Assembly (NCBI GenBank): GCA_009760885.1
Contig: CM019702.1
Location: forward strand, 52,117,282-52,181,281
DNA from: Achatina immaculata
Lineage: Eukaryota; Mollusca; Gastropoda; Stylommatophora; Achatinidae
Length of the DNA stretch: 64,000 nt
Direction: 5' to 3'
Shown: in pieces, positions 54,932-64,000 of the stretch
Layout: each line of letters opens with the position of its first letter
How positions within the stretch are numbered: the first letter of the stretch is position 1
Notes under the pieces: model-generated
Seen by the model: only the letters and a program-made list of their open reading frames with translations
Told to the model about the DNA's origin: nothing
Database searches by the model: none
Position numbers and translations under genes: made by a program

Positions 54932-55120
54932 GCCAAAGAAAAAAGAGGCAGACCGCGTGAAACTCTGAAGAGGACATTGTTAAGAGAGGCCAAATTAACA
55001 GGCATAAAATTCCTTCAGAAGGCTGAAAGACTCGCCGAAGACAGGAAAAAATGGCGAACTACCTTGCGAGCCCTATGTGACGTTTAACGGCACGGGAAGG
55101 ATATAAGATATATAAGAAAA
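54932..55120 (+). pseudogene. LINE family A extreme tail, copy 4
   Basis: The frame 54932-55087 reads KRGRPRETLKRTLLREAKLT, then ERLAEDRKKWRTTLRALCDV and stop. It is followed by CGGCACGGGAAGGATATAAG and ATATATAAGA, the family's 3' end. At ~190 bp it is the shortest insertion of the family here, and it is close in sequence to copy 1. Confidence 0.88.
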
Positions 55121-55600
55121 TTCTAGGTAACAAGCCGCTGTGCTAAAATATAAGCTAATGTGACATGTCAAGACACAACCACAAACTACTGTTCCCAACA
55201 TCAAACACGAGCATAATAACCACAAACTATTGTTCCCAAACATCAAACACGAACATAACACTACAAATTCTTGTTCCCAAACATCAAACACAAATGTAAC
55301 AAAAAAAGTAAGAATGGCGTATCCAAATCTCAGAACACATTTCAGGGGACATAATCCGAGTAAGCAAGTAAATGAAGAATGAGATAAAGATCTGGGATGA
55401 CCGGAACAACTTGTGTACAGACACTGAATCTAACGCGCCAGCCAACCTCAGCGGAAACACACAAACACAGCAAGAAGTGATCTCAAGCAGCCATCTCTGC
55501 CGCTGGATTACTTGTGGGACGAAACATCTTCAGGTATTTCAGATCTTATCAGAATTCTCACCTCGTAGACATGCTGACAAATTGGTAAGACCCTCGCCTG
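55121..55600. other. Unique sequence with three decayed ~50-bp repeats
   Basis: 55175-55290: three units with CACAAACTATTGTTCCCAAA and CATCAAACACGA. The rest is unique. Confidence 0.5.
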
Positions 55601-55601
55601 A

Positions 55602-55976
55602 GGCGACGGGCAGACCCCTCTCTGTCCAGGGGACACATCCAGCAGAGATAATCACCCTCCGAGCCTCATATTTGTGGCGGCTGCTCGTTTGGAGGACATC
55701 CGACCTGTTGTCGCACGGAGACACCACCTCAGGTAAACTATAATCATCCCCCGCCAGTACCTGCAGACATCAAAGCTGGAGAAGGTACTGATTAGACGCT
55801 TTGAGCTCAGTGTTCTGGCCGTCATTACACGGCAAGAGACTCTACAGCTCCAGTTATCCTCCAGAACTGACGTCAAAAACTTGGATAAAATAAAGATCAG
55901 GGGGAAAATGGAGAAAATGCGAGACTTATCTTCCCTCTTCCCAGATAGTAGCAGTATTCTGGGCATTTGTATTTGA
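55602..55976 (+). CDS. Candidate broken coding stretch (one in-frame TAA)
   Basis: One plus frame is protein-like on both sides of a single TAA (55734-55736). Left: NHPPSLIFVAAARLEDIRPV. Right: RQYLQTSKLEKVLIRRFELS, then LAVITRQETLQLQLSSRTDV and a TGA at 55974. The sequence CTCAG|GTAAAC at the TAA is a good donor match. The minus strand is also open for 151 codons (56107-55652), so coding direction is unproven. I do not recognise a family. Confidence 0.22.
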
Positions 55977-55991
55977 TTTGTGTTTTCGCAG

Positions 55992-56100
55992 ACACAGACT
56001 TCCAGCACAGCACTGAGATTACTGTCAGCAAAGCTGATTAAGACCACGCCCTTTGTAGGCGCTCCTTTGCATTGGTCCTTAATCGTGATGGGTTCTTCTG
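55992..56100 (+). other. Exon-like island: acceptor to donor, 109 nt
   Basis: Acceptor TTTGATTTGTGTTTTCGCAG ends at 55991, and donor CTG|GTAACA lies at 56100/56101. Only one plus frame is open: TQTSSTALRLLSAKLIKTTP followed by FVGAPLHWSLIVMGSS. It follows the stretch at 55602-55976 and may belong to the same broken or real gene. Confidence 0.25.
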
Positions 56101-56539
56101 GTAACATTTAATAAGCAGAAACAGACACAAAAAGAAATCAGCAGAGCGCTGATAAAAGCTAGCAAACTACATATAAGGGAAAATAGACATGTGCTGTCCA
56201 AACTAGACAATGGTGGTTAGAAGTAAAATTAGACACTTTATTATGGAAAGTAGAAGTTATGTTAGGGAAAGTAGACAAAGTGTCAGTGAAAGCAAAATTT
56301 GTGTTATGGAAAATACACAATGTTTTGGGAAAAGTAGACACTGTTAAGGGAAGTAGAAAATGGTTTAAGGAAATACGCGAAAGTAGATAAGGGAAGATAA
56401 ACAGTGAGTTATGAAAAGTTTTAAGAAAGCGGGCCGCTTGTTGAGAATAATTGAATAATTAATAAATAATGAATAAAATTACTTTTCTTTTGTCTGCAGT
56501 CACAATTATAATCATTTGTTATACTTACATGTCACAATA
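56101..56539. other. Unique sequence with weak GGGAAAGTAGACA repeats
   Basis: 56170-56400 contains decayed units such as TTATGGAAAGTAGACAATG. No gene seen. Confidence 0.5.
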
Positions 56540-56765
56540 TTGTGTTTTGTTATACTTCATGTCACAATAGTGTGTTTTGTTATACTTACAGGTCACAATA
56601 GTGTGTTTTGTTATACTTACAGGTCACAATAATGTGTTTTGTTATACTTAGATGTCAAAATAGTGCGTTTTGTTATACTTACAGGTCACAATAGTGTGTT
56701 TTTTATAATTACATGTCACAATAATGTGTTTTGTTATACTTACAGGTCACAATAATGTGTGTTTT
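56540..56765. repeat. 31-bp minisatellite, ~7 units
   Basis: Units of GTGTTTTGTTATACTTACAG plus GTCACAATAAT. Confidence 0.9.
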
Positions 56766-56814
56766 TATTATATTTATAATTTACGATAAACTGAACGTTA
56801 CAATATGATTTGTT

Positions 56815-57420
56815 TTTCTTTTATATCTAGGACAACGAAGGTATAAACATTACAATAATGTGCATTTTGTAACACTTGTAGAGGGCGAAAGTGTAAACAT
56901 TACAATGTGTATTTTGTAACAGTCGTAGAGGATGAAAGGATAAACGTTACAATAATGTGTATTTGCAACAATTTTAGATGATGAAAGGATAAATGTTACA
57001 ATCATGTGTATTTGCAACAATTTTAGATGATGAAAGGATAAACGTTACAATAATGTGTATTTGCAACAATTTTAGATGATGAAAGGATAAATGTTACAAT
57101 CATGTGTATTCTGTAACAGTTGTAGATAATGAAACTTTAAACGTTCCAATAATGTGTATTTTGTAACAGTTGTATATGGCGAGAGTATAAACGCCACAAT
57201 AATGTGTATTTTGTAACAGTTGTAGATGATGAAAGTGTAAATGTTACCATAATGTGTATTTTGTAACAGTTGTAGATGATGAAAGTGTAAATGTTACCAT
57301 AATGTGTATTTTGTAACAGTTGTAGATGATGAAAGTGTAAATGTTACCATAATGTGTATTCTGTAACAGTTGTAGATAATGAAACTTTAAACGTAACAAT
57401 AATGTGTATATTGCAACAGC
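56815..57420. repeat. ~50-bp minisatellite, ~11 units
   Basis: Units with GTGTATTTTGTAACAGTTGT and AGATGATGAAAGTGTAAATG. A subgroup has GTGTATTTGCAACAATTTTA. Confidence 0.9.
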
Positions 57421-57774
57421 TGTGGAACACGAAACAACAGTTACAGCATTTTTGTTATATCTGTAGAGGACTAATCTATGCCGAACAAATGTAAATGTTC
57501 CTGCTTAAATGAGGCTTCCTGCATATTTCCTCCACTTTAATTTTTTTAATTGCGTTATAACAACTTTATTTCAGAGTTGTATCTTATATTAGAATGTTTT
57601 CTTTCAGTCTACTTGAGGACGAGAACAGAATCACGTGAATCTTCTGCAAATATTTACTGCTGCCTTTTGGGTAGCATTCCTGTTTAGTCAAAATATTGAT
57701 TGTTTTTTTCTTTCTTCGAAAAAATACAGGAAAAGAACATGTAGGAGCACGAAAAGTCGCTATAAATAAAATTA
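57421..57774. other. Unique sequence, no gene seen
   Basis: AT-rich, no feature recognised. Confidence 0.4.
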
Positions 57775-57795
57775 AAATGATGATGGTGATGATGG

Positions 57796-57884
<89 letters not shown>

Positions 57885-57942
57885 GTGATGATGATGGTGA
57901 TGATGGTGATGATGATGATGATGATGATGATGGTGATGATGG

Positions 57943-57986
<44 letters not shown>

Positions 57987-58017
57987 GTGATGGTGATGGT
58001 GATGATGATGATGATGA
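57775..58017. repeat. (GAT/GGT)n trinucleotide repeat
   Basis: About 80 triplets of GAT with scattered GGT. All six frames give homopolymer-like translations (Met, His, Ile, Ser), which are artefacts. Confidence 0.97.
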
Positions 58018-58369
58018 CTGTAACGATCGCGCAACAGAAAATGCAGCACAATCTTCCTCAATTTGCTTCTTCACATTTTACCGTTGTGATCTCACACCAC
58101 CTGCGTTTAACTTTGTCTTCTCTAGCAACAACGGACAAATTGTCCGGACCACGCTGAGCGGCCTGTAAACACCACAAAACACGCACATATCTGTTGTCTG
58201 TCATACAAAACATATATTTATTATAGGGTTGTGAGAGGTTGCCTTCACTTGGCAACCCACAAACAACACAAGTTCCCGCGGACCCTAGATGAGCAGTTTA
58301 CTCACCTCCTAGAGGACTAGGAGAGTCCAGGCCCGAAAGCTGGTTATAGTGTCTGATACTGTATCAGTG
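58018..58369. other. Unique sequence, no gene seen
   Basis: No feature recognised. Confidence 0.4.
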
Positions 58370-59090
58370 CTCCCTTGGCCAGCTTCTCATGTGACTTTCC
58401 ACTCTGTCCCCTGGCCAGCTTCTCGTGTGACTTTCCACTCTGTCCCCTGGCCAGCTTCTCGTGTGACTCTCATAGTCTGTCCCCTGGCCAGCTTCTCGTG
58501 TGACTTTCCACTCTGTCCCCTGGTCAGCTTCTCGTGTGACTCTCCACTCTGTCCCTTGGCCAGCTTCTCGTGTGACTCTCATAGTCTGTCCCCTGGCCAG
58601 CTTCTCGTGTGACTCTCCACTCTGTCCCCTGGCCAGCTTCTAGTGAGACTCTCCACGTCATGGTCTGTCCCCTGGCCAGCTTCTCGTGAGACTCTCCACG
58701 TCATGGTCTGTCCCCTGCCCAGTTTCTCATGAAACTCTCCACTCTGTCCCCTGGCCAGCTTCTCGTGTGACTTTCCACGTCATGGTCTGTCCCCTGGCCA
58801 GCTTCTCGTGTGACTTTCCACTCTGTCCCCTGGCCAGCTTCTCGTGTGACTTTCCACGTCATGGTCTGTCCCCTGGCCAGCTTCTCGTGTGACTTTCCAC
58901 TCTGTCCCCTGGCCAGCTTCTCGTGAGACTCTCCACGTCATAGTCTGTCCCCTGGCCAGCTTCTCGTGAGACTCTCCACTCTGTCCCCTGGCCAGCTTCT
59001 CGTGAGACTCTCCACGTCATAGTCTGTCCCCTGGCCAGCTTCTCGTGAGACTCTCCACGTCATAGTCTGTCCCCTGGCCAGCTTCTCGTG
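58370..59090. repeat. 33-43-bp minisatellite (CCTGGCCAGCTTCTCGTG), left block
   Basis: Unit lengths vary because the spacer after CTCGTGTGACT differs: CATAGTCTGTCC, TTCCACTCTGTCC or CTCCACGTCATGGTCTGTCC. It continues at 62798-63505 on the far side of the 53-bp array. Confidence 0.93.
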
Positions 59091-62000
59091 TGACTCTACA
59101 TCTCAGTGGTAGAAGATAAGTGATACAAGCTCTAGCAAAGACTGGACTCTACACCTCAGTGGTAGAAGATAAGTGATACAAGCTCTAGCAAAGACTGGAC
59201 TCTACATCTCGGTGGTAGAAGATAAGTGATACAAGCTCTAGCAAAGACTGGACTCTACATCTCGGTGCTAGAAGATAAGTGATACAAGCTCTAGCAAAGA
59301 CTGGACTCTACATCTCGGTGCTAGAAGATAACTGATACAAGCTCTAGCAAAGACTGGACTCTACACCTCAGTGGTAGAAGATAAGTGATGCAAGCTCTAG
59401 CAAAGACTGGACTTTACATCTCAGTGGTAGAAAATAAGTGATACAAATTCTAGCAAAGACTGGACTCTACACCTCAGTGGTAGAAGATAAGTGATACAAG
59501 CTCTAGCAAAGACTGGACTCTACATCTCGGTGCTAGAAGATAAGTGATACAAGCTCTAGCAAAGACTGGACTCTACATCTCGGTGCTAGAAGATAAGTGA
59601 TACAAGCTCTAGCAAAGACTGGACTCTACACCTCAGTGGTAGAAGATAAGTGATACAAGCTCTAGCAAAGACTGGACTCTACATCTCAGTGGTAGAAGAT
59701 AAGTGATACAAGCTCTAGCAAAGACTGGACTCTACACCTCAGTGGTAGAAGATAAGTGATACAAGCTCTAGCAAAGACTGGACTCTACACCTCAGTGGTA
59801 GAAGATAAGTGATACAAGCTTTAACAAAGACTGGACTCTACATCTCAGTGGTAGAAGATAAGTGATACAAGCTCTAGCAAAGACTGGACTCTACACCTCA
59901 GTGGTAGAAGATAAGTGATACAAGCTCTAGCAAAGACTGGACTCTACACCTCAGTGGTAGAAGATAAGTGATACAAGCTCTAGCAAAGACTGGACTCTAC
60001 ACCTCAGTGGTAGAAGATAAGTGATACAAGCTCTAGCAAAGACTGGACTCTACATCTCAGTGGTAGAAGATAAGTGATACAAGCTCTAGCAAAGACTGGA
60101 CTCTACACCTCAGTGGTAGAAGATAAGTGATACAAGCTCTAGCAAAGACTGGACTCTACACCTCAGTGGTAGAAGATAAGTGATACAAGCTCTAGCAAAG
60201 ACTGGACTCTACATCTCAGTGGTAGAAGATAAGTGATACAAGCTCTAGCAAAGACTGGACTCTACACCTCAGTGGTAGAAGATAAGTGATACAAGCTCTA
60301 GCAAAGACTGGACTCTACACCTCAGTGGTAGAAGATAAGTGATACAAGCTCTAGCAAAGACTGGACTCTACATCTCAGTGGTAGAAGATAAGTGATACAA
60401 GCTCTAGCAAAGACTGGACTCTACACCTCAGTGGTAGAAGATAAGTGATACAAGCTCTAGCAAAGACTGGACTCTACATCTCAGTGGTAGAAGATAAGTG
60501 ATACAAGCTTTAACAAAGACTGGACTCTACATCTCAGTGGTAGAAGATAAGTGATACAAGCTTTAACAAAGACTGGACTCTACACCTCAGTGGTAGAAGA
60601 TAAGTGATACAAGCTTTAACAAAGACTGGACTCTACACCTCAGTGGTAGAAGATAAGTGATACAAGCTCTAGCAAAGACTGGACTCTACATCTCAGTGGT
60701 AGAAGATAAGTGATACAAGTTCTAGCAAAGACTGGACTCTACATCTCGGTGGTAGAAGATAAGTGATACAAGCTCTAGCAAAGACTGGACTCTACATCTC
60801 GGTGCTAGAAGATAAGTGATACAAGCTTTAACAAAGACTGGACTCTACATCTCAGTGGTAGAAGATAAGTGATACAAGCTCTAGCAAAGACTGGACTCTA
60901 CATCTCGGTGGTAGAAGATAAGTGATACAAGCTCTAGCAAAGACTGGACTCTACATCTCGGTGCTAGAAGATAAGTGATACAAGCTCTAGCAAAGACTGG
61001 ACTCTACACCTCAGTGGTAGAAGATAAGTGATACAAGCTTTAACAAAGACTGGACTCTACATCTCGGTGCTAGAAGATAAGTGATACAAGCTCTAGCAAA
61101 GACTGGACTCTACACCTCAGTGGTAGAAGATAAGTGATACAAGCTTTAACAAAGACTGGACTCTACATCTCAGTGGTAGAAGATAAGTGATACAAGCTCT
61201 AGCAAAGACTGGACTCTACACCTCAGTGGTAGAAGATAAGTGATACAAGCTCTAGCAAAGACTGGACTCTACATCTCGGTGCTAGAAGATAAGTGATACA
61301 AGCTCTAGCAAAGACTGGACTCTACATCTCAGTGGTAGAAGATAAGTGATACAAGCTTTAACAAAGACTGGACTCTACATCTCAGTGGTAGAAGATAAGT
61401 GATACAAGCTCTAGCAAAGACTGGACTCTACATCTCGGTGCTAGAAGATAAGTGATACAAGCTTTAACAAAGACTGGACTCTACACCTCAGTGGTAGAAG
61501 ATAAGTGATACAAGCTCTAGCAAAGACTGGACTCTACATCTCAGTGGTAGAAGATAAGTGATACAAGCTCTAGCAAAGACTGGACTCTACACCTCAGTGG
61601 TAGAAGATAAGTGATACAAGCTTTAACAAAGACTGGACTCTACACCTCAGTGGTAGAAGATAAGTGATACAAGCTTTAACAAAGACTGGACTCTACACCT
61701 CAGTGGTAGAAGATAAGTGATACAAGCTTTAACAAAGACTGGACTCTACACCTCAGTGGTAGAAGATAAGTGATACAAGCTCTAGCAAAGACTGGACTCT
61801 ACATCTCAGTGGTAGAAGATAAGTGATACAAGCTCTAGCAAAGACTGGACTCTACATCTCAGTGGTAGAAGATAAGTGATACAAGCTTTAACAAAGACTG
61901 GACTCTACACCTCAGTGGTAGAAGATAAGTGATACAAGCTCTAGCAAAGACTGGACTCTACATCTCAGTGCTAGAAGATAAGTGATACAAGCTCTAGCAA

Positions 62001-62797
62001 AGACTGGACTCTACACCTCAGTGGTAGAAGATAAGTGATACAAGCTTTAACAAAGACTGGACTCTACACCTCAGTGGTAGAAGATAAGTGATACAAGCTC
62101 TAGCAAAGACTGGACTCTACATCTCAGTGGTAGAAGATAAGTGATACAAGCTCTAGCAAAGACTGGACTCTACATCTCAGTGGTAGAAGATAAGTGATAC
62201 AAGCTTTAACAAAGACTGGACTCTACATCTCGGTGCTAGAAGATAAGTGATACAAGCTTTAACAAAGACTGGACTCTACATCTCAGTGGTAGAAGATAAG
62301 TGATACAAGCTTTAACAAAGACTGGACTCTACATCTCAGTGGTAGAAGATAAGTGATACAAGCTTTAACAAAGACTGGACTCTACACCTCAGTGGTAGAA
62401 GATAAGTGATACAAGCTTTAACAAAGACTGGACTCTACATCTCAGTGGTAGAAGATAAGTGATACAAGCTTTAACAAAGACTGGACTCTACACCTCAGTG
62501 GTAGAAGATAAGTGATACAAGCTCTAGCAAAGACTGGACTCTACATCTCAGTGGTAGAAGATAAGTGATACAAGCTCTAGCAAAGACTGGACTCTACATC
62601 TCAGTGGTAGAAGATAAGTGATACAAGCTCTAGCAAAGACTGGACTCTACATCTCAGTGGTAGAAGATAAGTGATACAAGCTTTAACAAAGACTGGACTC
62701 TACACCTCAGTGGTAGAAGATAAGTGATACAAGCTCTAGCAAAGACTGGACTCTACATCTCGGTGCTAGAAGATAAGTGATACAAGCTCTAGCAAAG
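59091..62797. repeat. 53-bp minisatellite, ~70 units, nested
   Basis: Units of CTCTACATCTCAGTGGTAGA, AGATAAGTGATACAAGCTCT and AGCAAAGACTGGA. Three linked variants are shuffled through the array: TACACCTCAGTGGTAG, TACATCTCGGTGCTAG, and CTTTAAC in place of CTCTAGC. The last concentrates in the right half. The block is bounded on both sides by the CCTGGCCAGC array. Confidence 0.97.
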
Positions 62798-63505
62798 ACG
62801 TCATGGTCTGTCCCCTGGCCAGCTTCTCGTGTGACTTTCCACTCTGTCCCCTGGCCAGCTTCTAGTGAGACTCTCCACGTCATGGTCTGTCCCCTGGCCA
62901 GCTTCTCGTGTGACTTTCCACTCTGTCCCCTGGCCAGCTTCTCGTGAGACTCTCCACGTCATGGTCTGTCCCCTGGCCAGCTTCTCGTGTGACTCTCATG
63001 GTCTGTCCCCTGGCCAGCTTCTCGTGTGACTCTCATGGTCTGTCCCCTGGCCAGCTTCTCGTGTGACTTTCCACTCTGTCCCCTGGCCAGCTTCTAGTGA
63101 GACTCTCCACTCTGTCCCCTGGCCAGCTTCTCGTGTGACTCTCCTACTCTGTCCCCTGGCCAGCTTCTAGTGAGACTCTCCACGTCATGGTCTGTCCCCT
63201 GGCCAGCTTCTCGTGTGACTCTCATAGTCTGTCCCCTGGCCAGCTTCTCGTGTGACTCTCCATGGTCTGTCCCCTGGCCAGCTTCTCGTGTGACTCTCAT
63301 GGTCTGTCCCCTGGCCAGCTTCTCGTGTGACTCTCATGGTCTGTCCCCTGGCCAGCTTCTCGTGTGACTCTCATAGTCTGTCCCCCTGGCCAGCTTCTCG
63401 TGTGACTCTCATACTCTGTCCCCTGGCCAGCTTCTAGTGAGACTCTCCACGTCATGGTCTGTCCCCTGGCCAGCTTCTCGTGTGACTCTCATGGTCTGTC
63501 CCCTG
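62798..63505. repeat. 33-43-bp minisatellite (CCTGGCCAGCTTCTCGTG), right block
   Basis: Same family as the left block, with more of the short CTCATGGTCTGTCC spacer form. Confidence 0.93.
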
Positions 63506-64000
63506 AGCCTGTCTTGCGGCTGCCGTCTCTTCATCGATCAAAGATTTTTTTAAAGCCCTTATTATCTGTAGAAGATCTTGTTACTGTGACACAAGACTCA
63601 CCTACAAAGTATATAGATTTAGCTGCACCAGAAATGTAGACATGCGCATGTGCCCAGAAACTGGCAAGGATGTTGAGGTGAATGTAAGCTCGTACAAGTG
63701 AATGTTGACTTGTTGCTGTTGCTGACGTATTAAAGAGCCGACATCTTTGCTGTTCCGTCCAGTAATGATGACAATGAATGACGACTGACAGTTATAATAA
63801 CGGGCTGTCAGGACTTGTCTGACTTTTCTAGAACAATACAAGAGACAGCCTGTTAGTCTCCCTGCTGCATTGTCTGGTGAGCTTCACTTCAAAGGGAACA
63901 ACAACGTAATTCTGACACAGCTTGAAGCTCAAGGACAGGCTGTGGCAGTTACACATAGGGTCTTGATAGGGTTCAGATTCAACAATCCTGGTTTCAGATC
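63506..64000. other. Unique sequence to window end, no gene seen
   Basis: A short minus-strand frame (63602-63841) has no recognisable features. Confidence 0.4.

Noticed and set aside
55734..55758. A 25-nt intron (GTAAAC...GCCAG) rescuing the in-frame TAA
   Set aside because: It is far below usual animal intron length and its removal would change the frame. Treated as a break or chance.
57684..58157. Long open frames of poly-His, poly-Met, poly-Ser and poly-Ile
   Set aside because: They are translations of the (GAT/GGT)n repeat in different frames, with no independent coding evidence.
59091..62797. CRISPR-like array
   Set aside because: 53-bp units are continuous with shared variants and no spacers.

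Overview
The window is eukaryotic, non-coding-dominated DNA from an animal, most likely an invertebrate and plausibly a mollusc or another lophotrochozoan. The animal call is inference: it rests on several degraded non-LTR retrotransposons of types common in such genomes, tRNA-headed SINEs, a Penelope-type GIY-YIG remnant, GT-AG exon-like islands and a very high load of minisatellites. There are no bacterial operons, no ribosome-binding-site-led genes, no CRISPR array, and no host gene that I can name.

Layout. 1-4.4 kb: minisatellites and a LINE tail remnant. 4.7-5.0 kb: a complete tRNA-derived SINE with target-site duplications (TSDs). 5.5-8.5 kb: two 5'-truncated LINEs on the minus strand (family B, then family A with an uninterrupted 498-codon RT reading frame). 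10.3-12.3 kb: a 50-bp array, a LINE A tail and a 29-bp array. 12.5-15.1 kb: LINE C (endonuclease plus start of RT), which runs into a GGT/GAT/AAT-type simple repeat. 15.7-20.1 kb: arrays, dominated by a ~3 kb 47-bp minisatellite with an 18-unit higher-order period. 19.9-22.6 kb: a ~1.36 kb tandem duplication. 22.9-23.9 kb: a 23-bp array open in all three frames. 24.7-27.4 kb: the longest LINE A copy, broken. 27.6-31.1 kb: short arrays. 31.1-31.9 kb: LINE D tail. 33.1-33.3 kb: a second SINE type. 33.3-35.3 kb: mostly unique DNA. 35.7-39.9 kb: a ~2.1 kb tandem duplication carrying a GIY-YIG remnant and an exon-like island. 39.8-41.5 kb: a poly-G array and related arrays. 43.2-44.4 kb: second LINE B copy, interrupted by an 83-bp insertion. 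44.6-45.0 kb: second SINE copy and a perfect 35-bp hairpin. 45.4-49.4 kb: arrays and a ~1.72 kb tandem duplication with an NRF1/ETS-like motif pair. 49.4-58.3 kb: arrays and unique DNA with a few exon-like stretches. 58.4-63.5 kb: a 53-bp array of ~70 units sitting inside another minisatellite.

Nothing here works as a gene system that I can demonstrate. The strongest theme is genome dynamics. At least 45 tandem-repeat tracts have unit lengths from 17 to 59 bp, and retroelements sit inside some of them. Three independent kilobase-scale tandem duplications each have a breakpoint within a minisatellite and short shared sequence at the junction. Most long open reading frames are stop-free minisatellites and should not be read as proteins. 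Candidate exons are listed with low confidence.
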